Positions 42,875 to 52,149 are shown, counted from the first letter of the stretch. The stretch: 64,000 bases of DNA from Mycobacterium sp. NS-7484 (GCF_001953975.1 NZ_MBEJ01000090.1:1-64000), one strand, 5' to 3'. Notes: generated from the sequence alone by a model not told the origin. Numbers and translations are program-made.

Positions 42875-45154
42875 ATGCAGCAGGACAGCACCGAGATCGA
42901 GCAGGACCACCGGCTGGGGCGGATTCGGCTGTTGGACGAACAGCGTGTCAACCTCGACGGGTTCGCCGAGGCCGACCCGGAACTCGGAATGATCTCGCAC
43001 CTCTCACCTCACGACCCGGAACCATCCTGGGTGGTGGGGGATGACGGCACGGTGCTCGAGATGGACTCCACCCCGGCCGCGGACTTCGACACGATCGACG
43101 AGTTCATCGTGCGCTACGCCATCGACCACACCGAGGCGCCCCGGTCGATGGCGATGGCGGAGACCGACCTGGCCCGGATGATCGTGGATTCGGCGGTCCC
43201 CCGGGAGCAGGTGCTGCGGGTCTGTTCCGGATTGACCCCGGCCAAGATGGCGCGTGTCGTCGCGATGCTGCAGCCGGTGGAAATCCAGATGGCGATGATG
43301 AAGATGCGTGCCCGCCGGACGCCGGCCAACCAGGCGCACGTCACCAACCGTCTCGACGACCCCTTGCTGATTGCCGCGGATGCCGCCACCGCTGTGGTGT
43401 ACGGGTTCCGGGAACTGGAAGCCACCGTCCCGGTGCTCGACGACGCCCCGGCTGTCGCCGTGGGTCTGCTGATCGGTTCGCAGGTGCCGGCGCCCGGCGC
43501 ATTGACCCAGTGTTCGGTCGAGGAGGCTCGCGAGCTGGAAATGGGTGTGCGCGGCCTGGTCTCGTACGCCGAGACGGTTTCGGTGTACGGCACCGAGCAG
43601 GTCTTCACCGACGGTGACGACACCCCGTGGTCCAAGGCATTCCTGACGTCGTCCTACGCCTCCCGCGGCATCAAGATGCGGCTGTCCAGCGGGGCGGGTT
43701 CAGAAGTGCTCATGGGACAGGCCGAGCGAAAGTCCATGAACTACCTGGAATCTCGGTGCGTGGCGCTGGCCAAGGGCATCGGCGCGCAGGGCGTGCAGAA
43801 CGGCGGTATCGACGGGGCCGGCATCACCGCGTCGGTTCCCGGTGGTGTCCGTGAGCTGATCGCCGAGAACCTCATGGTGATGCTGCGCGGGCTGGAGTCC
43901 TGCAGCGGCAACGACAGTCTGATGTCCGAATCCACGATGCGTCGCACCAGTCGGACGTTGCCGGTGCTGCTGTCCGGGTCGGATTTCATCTTCTCCGGTT
44001 TCGGCTCGATCCCCGCCTACGACAACATGTTCGGCCCGTCCAACTTCAATGCCGCCGATCTCGACGACTACCTGGTGCTGCAGCGCGACTGGGGAGTCGA
44101 CGGGGGATTGCGCCCCGTCGACCCGACCACCCTGGAGTCCATGCGCCGGCTGGCCGCCGAGGCCACTCGGGCGGTGTTCGAGTATCTGGGCCTCGCCGAC
44201 TTCGATGACGCACACGTGGAAGCCGTTGTGGGAGCCGAAGGTTCGAAGGACCTGCCACCGACCGACGGGGTGAAGGTGCTCAACGCCGCCCGGATGATCG
44301 ACCAGTCCGGCCTCACTGTCCTCGATGTCGTCGGCGCGCTGGCCGAGACCGGTTTCAGCGACCTCGCCGACCGGGTGCTGGGCATGGCCAAGGCCAGGGT
44401 CAGCGGCGACTATCTGCAGACCGCGGCCATCTTCGACGAGGAGATGAACGTGCTCTCGGCCTTGCAGGATCCCAACGACTACCGCGGGCCGGGCACCGGC
44501 TACCGGCCGACGGCTGAGCGCCAGGCCCAGATCGATGCGGTGCGCCAGGCCCGGTCGGTGGCCGACCTGGTGAAAGAGCAGGCGGCGGCTGCCCAGCCGG
44601 ACCGGCTCGCACCGATCGGTCCGGCGCGGGTGGGTGACGATCCGCGCGATGTCGTCATCGGCGTGTCACCGGCGTTCGGCACCAAGCTGTTTCGCACTCT
44701 GTCGGGGATGACCATCTACGACGTGCTGGAGCAGATCCTGGCTGGGCTTGAGGAGGAGCAGTGCGTCCCGCGGCTGGTCCGGATCACCGACAGTATCGAC
44801 CTGGGTGCCATCGGGAAGTCGGCGGCTCAGCTGTCGGGATCCGGGATCTCGGTCGGGCTGCAGGCCAAGGGCACCACGCTCATCCACCGGCGCGACCTCA
44901 CCCCGCTGTCCAACCTCGAATTGCTCAGTGTCGCTCCATTGATCACTCCGGAGATGTACCGGCTGATCGGGATCAACGCCGGTCGGCACGCCAAAGGGGC
45001 GACGCCGGCGCCGATGCGCAATGCCTACACCGACGAGGCGATCACCTCGCGGTACCACACCAAGGTGGTATCGATGGTCGCCATCGAACGTCGGGAGTCC
45101 GCCTGCCGCACCGAAGGCGGCCGGGCCCACATCGAACTGGAGCTCATGCGATGA
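42875..45154 (+). CDS. Diol/glycerol dehydratase, fused large and medium subunits
   Basis: 759 residues. Residues 1 to about 565 match the B12-dependent diol/glycerol dehydratase large subunit: the HVTN His, Glu in GFRELEAT, TQCSVEEA, TDGDDTPWSKAF, LESRC, SIPAYDNMFGPSNF and RDWGVDGGLRPV, so the substrate and metal residues are retained. From about residue 585 the sequence matches the medium subunit (VVIGVSPAFGTKLFRTLSGM, then AQLSGSGISVGLQAKGTTLIHRRDL). Enterobacterial PduC and PduD are separate chains. It converts a vicinal diol or glycerol to an aldehyde using adenosylcobalamin. The stop overlaps the small-subunit start (ATGA). Confidence 0.93.
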   Translation: MQQDSTEIEQDHRLGRIRLLDEQRVNLDGFAEADPELGMISHLSPHDPEPSWVVGDDGTVLEMDSTPAADFDTIDEFIVRYAIDHTEAPRSMAMAETDLARMIVDSAVPREQVLRVCSGLTPAKMARVVAMLQPVEIQMAMMKMRARRTPANQAHVTNRLDDPLLIAADAATAVVYGFRELEATVPVLDDAPAVAVGLLIGSQVPAPGALTQCSVEEARELEMGVRGLVSYAETVSVYGTEQVFTDGDDTPWSKAFLTSSYASRGIKMRLSSGAGSEVLMGQAERKSMNYLESRCVALAKGIGAQGVQNGGIDGAGITASVPGGVRELIAENLMVMLRGLESCSGNDSLMSESTMRRTSRTLPVLLSGSDFIFSGFGSIPAYDNMFGPSNFNAADLDDYLVLQRDWGVDGGLRPVDPTTLESMRRLAAEATRAVFEYLGLADFDDAHVEAVVGAEGSKDLPPTDGVKVLNAARMIDQSGLTVLDVVGALAETGFSDLADRVLGMAKARVSGDYLQTAAIFDEEMNVLSALQDPNDYRGPGTGYRPTAERQAQIDAVRQARSVADLVKEQAAAAQPDRLAPIGPARVGDDPRDVVIGVSPAFGTKLFRTLSGMTIYDVLEQILAGLEEEQCVPRLVRITDSIDLGAIGKSAAQLSGSGISVGLQAKGTTLIHRRDLTPLSNLELLSVAPLITPEMYRLIGINAGRHAKGATPAPMRNAYTDEAITSRYHTKVVSMVAIERRESACRTEGGRAHIELELMR

Positions 45155-45510
45155 CCATCTCTTCACATTCGGGCCGCGACGTCACCGAGGTCACCGTGGA
45201 AGCCGCGCGCAGCGGTGATCTCGTCCTCGACGATGTGCGGATCAGCCGAGAAACCCTGCTGATCCAGGCCGAGACCGCCGAACGCACCGGATCAGCGCAA
45301 CTCGGGTTGAACCTGCGGCGCGCGGCCGAGATGACGGCACTCAGCGCCGAGGACATGCTCGCTGCATACGAGGCGCTGCGGCCCAGACGGTCGACTTTTG
45401 CCGAATTGGAGGACCTGGCGGAGCGACTCGCTGCACAGGAGGCACATATCTGTGCCGGATTCGTGCGGGAGGCCGCGCAGGTCTACCAGCGGCGCGGCTT
45501 GCTGCGATGA
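45151..45510 (+). CDS. Diol dehydratase small subunit
   Basis: 119 residues. It matches PduE/DhaB3-type small subunits: an early VTEVTVEAARSGDLVLDDVRISRETLLIQAETAERTG, then QLGLNLRRAAEMTALSAEDMLAAYEALRPRRS and a helical C-terminus. It completes the dehydratase with the fused large-medium chain. It overlaps both neighbours by four bases (ATGA), implying translational coupling and fixed stoichiometry. Confidence 0.92.
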   Translation: MTISSHSGRDVTEVTVEAARSGDLVLDDVRISRETLLIQAETAERTGSAQLGLNLRRAAEMTALSAEDMLAAYEALRPRRSTFAELEDLAERLAAQEAHICAGFVREAAQVYQRRGLLR

Positions 45511-47093
45511 CAGTCTGGGTCGGTGTCGACATCGGTAACGCCACCACCGAGGTGGTGCTGTGCCGTGCGGGCGCCGAACTCGACGTGCTGGGCAGTGCGC
45601 GGACGCCGACGCGCGGCGGCAAGGGATCCCGGCGGGCGGTCGACGGTGCCGCGCAGCTGGCCCGCCGGTTGGCCGACAGCCATGGCCTCGTCATCGACCG
45701 CGCCGCATTCGCTCCGACCCCGCCGGTGCATTCGGCTGTCGAGCGCGTCAAGTTGGAGACCCGTCGCACCGGGCGGCTCACCATCGCTACCCGATCGGCG
45801 GCGACCACTGCGGGCGATGCCGTCGGCGTCGGCGCTCCGGTACCGGTCGGCCAACTCGCACGCGTTGCCCGCGAACGCCCGGTCGTCGTGTGCGCGACCG
45901 CGGAATGGGGCTACCGCGACGTCGCGAGTGCGGTCAACGCCGCGGTGACCGACGGCCGGAACATCGTGGCGGTGCTGACGGCAAACGACGAGGCCGTTCT
46001 CGTGTCCAACCGGCTGAACACGGCACTACCGGTGATCGACGATGTCGACGTGCGACCGATATTGGCGGCGACACTGGTGGCCGTGGAAGTGCGCCAGGGG
46101 GTGGCGCCGCTACAGCGGCTCACCGATCCGTTCTGGCTCGCCGACGCATTCGGTCTCCACGACGGCGAACGCGTCGACGCCCGGATCGTCGCCGACCAGC
46201 TGTTCGACAGTGCCTGCGCGGCGGTCGTTCTGGAGAGTCCCGAGCCGGCGAGCCCGATGCCGGATCACGGGGTGCTCGAACCAGCCGTCGAGACCGGACA
46301 GCGGAGTTCGGCGACGCATGTCGTGCACCTGGCCGATATTGCGGCGCAGGCGAATTCGCGACGCGGGTCGGTCACGGTCGACAGCCTGGTCATGGCCACC
46401 ATGGGTGACGACGACACCCCGCCCGCCGATGTCGAGGACCTCGGCGCGGCGCTCGGCGTTACTGTCACCCGCATCGATTCGGAAGCAGCTGCGGCTCGGC
46501 GTGGCGCACTGACCACTCCCGGTGTCTCCGACGACGTTGTGGTGGTGGATGTCGGCGGCGGGACCGTGGACGTGGTGGCCGAAGGGTCCCGCGTCGTACT
46601 CCCGGGCGCTGGGCAGATGCTCACCACAGCCACCGCCGCCGCCCTCGACATCTCAAGGAGCGCCGCCGAATACGCGAAACGCGCGGAGGCGGTCACCGCG
46701 GTCACCGTCCAACTCGTCGAGGATGAGCACGGTCGCCGTCACTTCCTCGACAAGCCCCTCAACGGTCGCTGTACCGGGTGGTTGCTCACCTCGGCACCCA
46801 GTGGCCTGCTTCCGTTCACGTCGCAGATGTCCGGAACAGAATGGCGCAGTTGGCGATTGGCCGCCAAGCGCATGATCATCGGCGGCAACGTGATGAGAGG
46901 GATCGAACAGGTTCGTCCCGACGCCACCGAAGTGCTGCTGGTCGGTGGGGGAGCCAGTGACGACGAACTCGTCCGTGCGGTCAGCGAGCAACTCGGACAC
47001 CATGTCAGCGTCGGGCGCGGTAATGTCGCCGGCCGGCTCGGACATCGCTTTGCGGTGGCCTACGGGCTGGTCGTGGCTGCGGTGGCGGGTTAG
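45507..47093 (+). CDS. ddrA: Diol dehydratase reactivase large subunit
   Basis: 528 residues. It has the actin/Hsp70-like ATPase core of DdrA/PduG: VGVDIGNATTEVVLC at the start, VVVVDVGGGTVDVVAEG near residue 350 and EVLLVGGGASDDELV near the end. DdrA with its small partner DdrB exchanges damaged cobalamin for intact adenosylcobalamin. No ddrB-like gene is seen downstream; it may be elsewhere or dispensable. It overlaps the small subunit gene by four bases. Confidence 0.92.
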   Translation: MTVWVGVDIGNATTEVVLCRAGAELDVLGSARTPTRGGKGSRRAVDGAAQLARRLADSHGLVIDRAAFAPTPPVHSAVERVKLETRRTGRLTIATRSAATTAGDAVGVGAPVPVGQLARVARERPVVVCATAEWGYRDVASAVNAAVTDGRNIVAVLTANDEAVLVSNRLNTALPVIDDVDVRPILAATLVAVEVRQGVAPLQRLTDPFWLADAFGLHDGERVDARIVADQLFDSACAAVVLESPEPASPMPDHGVLEPAVETGQRSSATHVVHLADIAAQANSRRGSVTVDSLVMATMGDDDTPPADVEDLGAALGVTVTRIDSEAAAARRGALTTPGVSDDVVVVDVGGGTVDVVAEGSRVVLPGAGQMLTTATAAALDISRSAAEYAKRAEAVTAVTVQLVEDEHGRRHFLDKPLNGRCTGWLLTSAPSGLLPFTSQMSGTEWRSWRLAAKRMIIGGNVMRGIEQVRPDATEVLLVGGGASDDELVRAVSEQLGHHVSVGRGNVAGRLGHRFAVAYGLVVAAVAG

Positions 47094-47127
47094 GAGTGGC
47101 TGCCGTGGCGGCGGGTCAGGCAGGGCG

Positions 47128-47583
47128 TCAGTGCGTCCAGACGACCTTGTCAGTGCCTCCAGCGTCGCGGTAGACAACGCTGTCCGGTGCAGTGCCGCTG
47201 CGGACGTCGAAGTAGATCCGTCCGGATGTCTGGGTTCCCGGCGCGATCGGTTGATTCGGCAGCCCGTCGGTCTGGTTGCCCTTCATGTTTGCGTAGGTGG
47301 AGCTGTTGACTGCCCGAGCGTTGAAATCGGCGATGTTGGGGGTCGGCGAGCCGCTCACCGCTTGGGCCGTGACATCGGAGTACCAGATGCCGTCGTTGTG
47401 ACCACTGGGTTGCAAGTTGCTCACGGTGTAATCGATGGCGCCACCGGGGCTCGGAATCTCCGCCGTCTGGCCGAACTGCACGGTCTCCGGGTCGGCCAAC
47501 GCCGGGGTTGCCGTCAAGATCCCGGCCGCCGCGATCCCAGCCGCAGCTGCCGTCGTTTTCCACGCGATCTGCGAGAACGTCAT
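47128..47583 (-). CDS. Secreted MPT63-family protein
   Basis: 151 residues. The signal peptide ends near TPALADPE. The mature domain follows the MPT63/DUF1942 beta-sandwich pattern: TVQFGQTAEI, a DYTVSNLQPSG segment, DVTAQAVSG, NFNARA-like and GRIYFDVRSGTAPDSVVYRDAGG. MPT63 is a major secreted immunogenic protein of unknown function. ATG 47583 follows GGAGGAG and excludes a longer reading. It is convergent with the dehydratase operon. Confidence 0.88.
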   Translation of the reverse strand: MTFSQIAWKTTAAAAGIAAAGILTATPALADPETVQFGQTAEIPSPGGAIDYTVSNLQPSGHNDGIWYSDVTAQAVSGSPTPNIADFNARAVNSSTYANMKGNQTDGLPNQPIAPGTQTSGRIYFDVRSGTAPDSVVYRDAGGTDKVVWTH

Positions 47584-47694
47584 GGTGGGCTCCTCCGCTG
47601 ATTTCCGGTGTGCAGGCGTCATTGCCCGCAATTCCACTCAGGCGTATCCACCCGTGGGGGTTTGAAACCTCTTCCGGTTGATCGACTCGGGCAG

Positions 47695-48555
47695 CTACTG
47701 GCCGGTGAGGTCGGTCAACCGCGTTTCTGCCTGGGCCAACGCCGCTTCGGCAGCTCGCACCCGGTCCCGCAGCCGGTCTGCGGCCCGTTGCGCACGGTTG
47801 AGTTGCGCATCGGCGGCCTCGAGGTCGTGCTCGGCCCCAGCGAGGGTCTCGAGCAATTTCTCATAGCGCCGGCGTGCGGTGGCGACCGTGGTCCGGTGGT
47901 CGTCCACCGTGGCAAGGGCCTCGTCGTGGGCGGCACGTGCCTCGGTCAGTTCGGACGCCGCGGCGTCGCGGTGCTGACGGGCCTCTGGGAGGCCGGCGTC
48001 ATCCGGGTGTGGTTGGTCCTTCGTCGACGGCGGCGAGGTCGCCCGCGACCCGGTATCGGACCGGGCCGGTGTGCTCACCGCGGACGACGCTCCGAAGTCA
48101 CCGAACCCGGACCACTCTTCGGCCTTGGAGAGCCGACCCAGCCGCGTGGCGACATCCGGATCGGCTATCGCCGCCTGCAGCGTGCCGGTGACGTCGTCGC
48201 GTAACGCCGCTGTGGGATCGGGTAATCCGGCGCCTGTGAACCCGGCGCGAGCCAGGTCCTGCACCAGTTGGCGCTGTGTGGCCGACAATTCGCGGATACG
48301 GTGTCCGTCCATGTCTGCGTGGGCACCGCGCAGTGCTTCGTGAAGGTCGGTCAGTCGGGGCCGGACGCTGGGATCGGTCAGCACGAGAAGGTTCACCACC
48401 CACGCGGCTGTCGTCGGTCGGCGAGCTGCGGCGATCACCTTGGCACCCTCGGCATCTCCGCGCTTGCGCGCCGCCGACGCCAGTTCTTTGCGTCGCGCGG
48501 TGAACTCCTCCGGCCGTGTGGCATAGAGCGAGTCGAGGTCCTCGTCGACGCTCAC
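47695..48555 (-). CDS. Coiled-coil protein of unknown function
   Basis: 286 residues from GTG 48555, which has GAGGTTGCG just upstream. The N-terminal ~70 residues include DLDSLYATRPEEFTARRKELASAARKRGD and RRPTTAAWVVNLL, a pattern I have seen in conserved actinobacterial hypotheticals. A linker rich in Ser/Thr/Asp/Pro (about 165-195) leads to a long heptad-rich helix to the C-terminus, predicting a coiled coil. The role is unknown. There are no membrane or signal segments. Confidence 0.75.
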   Translation of the reverse strand: MSVDEDLDSLYATRPEEFTARRKELASAARKRGDAEGAKVIAAARRPTTAAWVVNLLVLTDPSVRPRLTDLHEALRGAHADMDGHRIRELSATQRQLVQDLARAGFTGAGLPDPTAALRDDVTGTLQAAIADPDVATRLGRLSKAEEWSGFGDFGASSAVSTPARSDTGSRATSPPSTKDQPHPDDAGLPEARQHRDAAASELTEARAAHDEALATVDDHRTTVATARRRYEKLLETLAGAEHDLEAADAQLNRAQRAADRLRDRVRAAEAALAQAETRLTDLTGQ

Positions 48556-48689
48556 CGCAACCTCGGAGCCAGGCAATGCCGCCGGCGTTGCGCCGAGCAT
48601 TTCAGAACGATGTCGGTTGAGCAAAGGTACTGCAGCCTACTTGCGATGCGAAGGCCCATACTTCCTCCTCAGCTTTACCGTTGCCTGCC

Positions 48690-49118
48690 ATGGCCGCAAC
48701 TAACCGCTCCGTGAGGCGCTGGCGTACAGCGCTTCACGTGATTGTCTCCGCAATGGTTGTTGTGTTGGTCGGATTGGCCATCCCGCCAGTCGCTCGTGCG
48801 GCCGCGGCGACGGCGACGTTGACGGTGACATCGACGTGGCAGACGGGGTTCATCGCCCGCTTCACCATCACCAACTTGAGCGCGGCACCACTGGCGGACT
48901 GGCAGCTCGAATTCGACCTGCCGGCGGGAGAATCCGTCTCGCACACGTGGAGTAGCACACTTGCGCAATATGGCACGCACTATGTGCTCCGACCTGCGAA
49001 TTGGAACCGGATCATCCCACCCGGCGGTACGGCCACAGGTGGGATGAGGGGAGTGTTGAGCGGTTCGTACGTACCACCGTTGAATTGCGTTCTCAACCGG
49101 CAGTTTTTGTGCAGCTGA
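48690..49118 (+). CDS. Secreted CBM2 carbohydrate-binding protein (Rv1987-like)
   Basis: 142 residues. A signal peptide (cleavage near ARAAAA) is followed by a single family-2 carbohydrate-binding module: VTSTWQTGFIARFTITN, DWQLEFDLPAGESVSHTWSS, PANWNRIIPPGGTATGGMRG. Three Trp are placed as in cellulose- or chitin-binding CBM2 faces, with a terminal Cys pair. There is no catalytic domain, so it should bind a polysaccharide rather than cut it. Length and text match Rv1987 of M. tuberculosis, in region RD2, as I recall it. ATG 48690 is preferred over TTG 48681. Confidence 0.87.
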   Translation: MAATNRSVRRWRTALHVIVSAMVVVLVGLAIPPVARAAAATATLTVTSTWQTGFIARFTITNLSAAPLADWQLEFDLPAGESVSHTWSSTLAQYGTHYVLRPANWNRIIPPGGTATGGMRGVLSGSYVPPLNCVLNRQFLCS

Positions 49119-49232
49119 CGAACCCCGTACCCAAACTTGACCGCTACCAGCCTCGCGAATTCGGTTATAGTCCCGCCGAGGCGAGGTTCAGGCGCAATTC
49201 GACGCCCGACGAACAGACGCGAGAGGAAACCC

Positions 49233-49841
49233 GTGAGTACGACCGCATTTCGCCCCACGGCAGTCGTCGGCCTGGCGGCCGTCGCGCTGATCGTCGTGGG
49301 CTGCAGCAATGACAACAACGTCGGCTCCTCGGTGTCGCCCCAGGTCGGGTTGATCTCCACCTCCACGGTTGACACCCCGGCGCAGGCCGCCGACGTGACG
49401 CTGATCGGGGAGCGGGACGTCGAGGTGACGCTGACCGGGCCGATCGCTGCCAAATACTCGTCGGCGACAGAGAGTCAGCGGGATGCTCTGGGCAAACCGC
49501 TCACCGGTGATCGCAACGCAGGTGCGCGCGAGAGCGGCGTGCTGTTCCAGCAATTCCAGGGCGGCGTGATCACCGCCAAGAATGACGACGCCGGCACGCC
49601 TGCCTACATCACCTGGGGCAAGATCCGGGAGGCCTGGAATGTCCCCCGCGATTCCGACGGCGTGCCTGCGATCACCGGCGAGAACGGCTCAGTGGGCCCG
49701 CTGGGCGCCCCCACCAGTGACGAAACGCCGGACGGCGATCTGCTCGTGGAGACGTTCGAGCACGGCAAGATCGCGTACAACACGAAGACCCGTCAGGTCG
49801 AGGTGACGATCAACGACAAGGTCGTGCCTTCTGGGTTGTAA
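49233..49841 (+). CDS. LGFP-repeat lipoprotein
   Basis: 202 residues. The signal sequence ends in LIVVGCS, a lipobox, so the mature Cys should be lipidated. The C-terminal half carries LGFP-like repeats: SGVLFQQFQGGVITAKND, YITWGKIREAWN, then LGAPTSDETPDGDLLVETFEHGKIAYN. LGFP repeats occur in cell-wall-associated proteins of mycolic-acid bacteria and probably bind arabinogalactan or mycolate. GTG 49233 follows GAGAGGAAA. Confidence 0.85.
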   Translation: MSTTAFRPTAVVGLAAVALIVVGCSNDNNVGSSVSPQVGLISTSTVDTPAQAADVTLIGERDVEVTLTGPIAAKYSSATESQRDALGKPLTGDRNAGARESGVLFQQFQGGVITAKNDDAGTPAYITWGKIREAWNVPRDSDGVPAITGENGSVGPLGAPTSDETPDGDLLVETFEHGKIAYNTKTRQVEVTINDKVVPSGL

Positions 49842-49871
49842 ACACCCGAGGGACTGTCAAACGCTTCCGGA

Positions 49872-50438
49872 TCAGTCGCGCTTGGCCTCGTAGCGCAGCA
49901 GCACAGTGCCACCGGGAAAAGTACGGTTCTCCAGCAGTCGCAGCGAGATCCACGACGGCAGTGTCGGGAAGAACGGTGTGCCGCCGCCCACGGCGGTCGG
50001 TGCGATCACGATCCGGTATTCATCCACCAGTCCGGCCTGCACGATCGGGGCGGCCAGGGTCGCGCCGGCCACCTCCAGCCTGCCGTCGGTTTCGGCCTTC
50101 AGCTTCGCGACCAACTCGACCGGATCGCCGCGTTCCAGTCGGGCGTTCCCCTCGACGGATCCGAGCGTGCGTGAGAACACGACCTTGGGCATGTCGCGCC
50201 AGATTCGAGCGAAATCTACGATCAGCGGGGTGGCGTCCGGGTCCTGATCGGCGGTCGGCCAATACGCCGACATCAGTTCGTAGAGTCGCCGGCCGTAGAA
50301 CGCGCACGCGGTCTCCCGCTCGAAGTCGTTCCAGTACTGGTGCAGTTCGTCGCTCGGTTCCGACCATTCGAGGTTGCCTTGTGCATCGGCGATGTACCCG
50401 TCCACCGAGACGTTGAAGCCATAGATGAGTCTGCCCAT
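49872..50438 (-). CDS. Dihydrofolate-reductase-like / RibD C-terminal domain protein
   Basis: 188 residues. RibD-C/DHFR-fold features include the start GRLIYGFNVSVDGYIAD, FYGRRLYELMSAYW, KVVFSRTLGS and LEVAGATLAAPIVQAGLVDEYRIVIAPTAVGGGTPFF. Such proteins are NADPH-dependent reductases of unknown substrate. ATG 50438 begins the conserved domain; an upstream ATG at 50471 is possible. It lies downstream of acr3 on the same strand, 68 bases away, perhaps by chance. Confidence 0.85.
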   Translation of the reverse strand: MGRLIYGFNVSVDGYIADAQGNLEWSEPSDELHQYWNDFERETACAFYGRRLYELMSAYWPTADQDPDATPLIVDFARIWRDMPKVVFSRTLGSVEGNARLERGDPVELVAKLKAETDGRLEVAGATLAAPIVQAGLVDEYRIVIAPTAVGGGTPFFPTLPSWISLRLLENRTFPGGTVLLRYEAKRD

Positions 50439-50506
50439 GCAGAGCAGACTGCACTCGGGTATGAAACTCATCGCGGATACTCGCCACCGAGGCGCGTCGC
50501 GTCGGC

Positions 50507-51586
50507 TCAGCGCCGCAGGGTCTCGGTGCGATGGCGGAACCGTTTGCGCAGTGCCAGCGAGACGTAGACCAGGGCGACCAGGACGGGCACTTCGATGAGC
50601 GGTCCGACGACACCGGCCAGGGCTTGGCCGGAGGTGGCGCCGTAGGTGGCGATGGCCACGGCGATGGCGAGTTCGAAGTTGTTCCCTGCGGCGGTGAAGG
50701 CCAGGGTAGTGGTGCGTTCGTAGCCCAGATCGAGCACGCTGCCGAGTACGTAGCCGCCGCCCCACATGATCGCGAAATACGCCAGCAGGGGCAGCGCGAT
50801 GCGCGTGACGTCCCACGGTTGGTGCGTGATCTGATCGCCTTGCAGCGCAAAGAGAATCACGATGGTGAACAGCAGGCCGTAGAGCGCCCACGGCCCGATC
50901 CGTGGCAGGAACTTGGCCTCGTACCAGTCGCGGCCCTTGGTCTTTTCTCCGAACCGGCGCGAGAGGTACCCGGCGGCCAGGGGGATGCCGAGGAAGATGA
51001 GCACCGATTTGGCGATCTGCCACGGTGAGGCCGAGATGGTGGTCTGCTCCAGGCCGAGCCACCCGGGCAGCACGGACAGATAGAACCAGCCCAACACGGC
51101 GAACATGACGACCTGGAAGATCGAGTTGAGGGCGACCAGGACAGCGGCGGCTTCGCGGTCACCGCAGGCCAGGTCGTTCCAGATGATGACCATGGCGATG
51201 CAGCGGGCGAGCCCGACGATGATCAGGCCGGTGCGGTATTCGGGTAGATCCGGCAACAACAGCCAGGCCAGGACGAACATCAACGCCGGGCCCAATACCC
51301 AGTTCAGCAACAACGACGCGAGCAGCAGCTTGCGGTCACCGGTGACGGTGTCCAGGCGGTCATAGCGAACCTTGGCCAGGACCGGGTACATCATGATCAA
51401 CAAGCCCAGGGCAATCGGCAGTGAAATCCCGTCGATCTGAACCGTTTCCAGGGCGGTGTTCAGGCCGGGTATCCAGCGGCCCAGCAGCAGCCCGGCAACC
51501 ATCGCCGCACCGATCCAGACCGGCAGGAACCGATCCAGGGTGGACAGCTTGCCGACCACTGGCGACGCAGTGGTGGTGTTTGTCAT
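50507..51586 (-). CDS. acr3: Arsenite efflux permease, ACR3 type
   Basis: 359 residues with ten predicted helices. ACR3 motifs include LSTLDRFLPVWIGAAM near the N-terminus, GLARCIAMVIIWNDLACGD with the essential Cys, and the later FTAAGNNFELAIAVAIATYG. It exports arsenite, and often antimonite, using the proton gradient. ATG 51586 is preferred; an ATG at 51628 overlaps the arsI stop (TGATG) and would add 14 residues. Either way it is cotranscribed with arsI. Confidence 0.95.
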   Translation of the reverse strand: MTNTTTASPVVGKLSTLDRFLPVWIGAAMVAGLLLGRWIPGLNTALETVQIDGISLPIALGLLIMMYPVLAKVRYDRLDTVTGDRKLLLASLLLNWVLGPALMFVLAWLLLPDLPEYRTGLIIVGLARCIAMVIIWNDLACGDREAAAVLVALNSIFQVVMFAVLGWFYLSVLPGWLGLEQTTISASPWQIAKSVLIFLGIPLAAGYLSRRFGEKTKGRDWYEAKFLPRIGPWALYGLLFTIVILFALQGDQITHQPWDVTRIALPLLAYFAIMWGGGYVLGSVLDLGYERTTTLAFTAAGNNFELAIAVAIATYGATSGQALAGVVGPLIEVPVLVALVYVSLALRKRFRHRTETLRR

Positions 51587-51627
51587 GTCGACGCCCCAGC
51601 GGTCGGATCGGGTGATATCGACATACA

Positions 51628-52065
51628 TCAATATTGGTTGTTGTCGGATCCGGCTTCAAGCCGGGCTGTCGGTCGTGAGGTGGGGTTGGAACCGAACGTC
51701 TCGGAGTCGGCCAGCACGGTGTAGACCTCCCACTTTTCGCCGGCCGGGCCGGTTACCCAGACCTTGTCCTGGGTGGCGAAGCAACACGTGGTGCCGATCT
51801 CCTCGTCGGTGAACAGGCCTTCGCCGGTCAGTCGGGCGATCTCGGCATGCACCTTGTCGCTGGATTCCACCTCGACGCCGAGGTGGTTGATGGTGCCGCC
51901 CTTGCCGGGGTTTTCCAGCAGCACCAGCTTCAGCGGGGGCTCCGTGACGGCGAAGTTGGCGTAACCGGGCTTCACCTTGGCCGGCGATACGCCGAACAGT
52001 TTGGTGTAGAACATGATCGCCTCGTCGAGGTCGTCGACATTGAGTGCTAACTGGACGCGGGACAT
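51628..52065 (-). CDS. arsI: ArsI/CadI-type vicinal-oxygen-chelate protein
   Basis: 145 residues. It closely follows CadI/ArsI: VQLALNVDDLDEAIMFYTKLFG, PAKVKPGYANFAV, NHLGVEVES, the vicinal Cys pair in TTCCFATQDKVWVTGP and EKWEVYTV. ArsI uses Fe(II) to break the C-As bond of trivalent organoarsenicals; CadI is a cadmium-induced relative. The Cys pair and the arsR/acr3 context favour ArsI. ATG 52065 follows GGAGG. Confidence 0.9.
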   Translation of the reverse strand: MSRVQLALNVDDLDEAIMFYTKLFGVSPAKVKPGYANFAVTEPPLKLVLLENPGKGGTINHLGVEVESSDKVHAEIARLTGEGLFTDEEIGTTCCFATQDKVWVTGPAGEKWEVYTVLADSETFGSNPTSRPTARLEAGSDNNQY

Positions 52066-52087
52066 GGTCGACCTCCACTGCGGATGA

Positions 52088-52137
52088 GACATATATCGAA
52101 CTGCCATGCTCAGAATGACACCTTTTCGATATATGTC
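52088..52137. promoter_or_regulatory. Divergent ars operator, 13-bp inverted repeat
   Basis: GACATATATCGAA (52088-52100) and its exact complement TTCGATATATGTC (52125-52137) are separated by 24 bases in the arsI-arsR gap. The AT-rich half-sites fit ArsR-family operators, one per promoter, and the right copy ends 12 bases before arsR. Confidence 0.75.
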
Positions 52138-52149
52138 AAGAAAAGTGGC

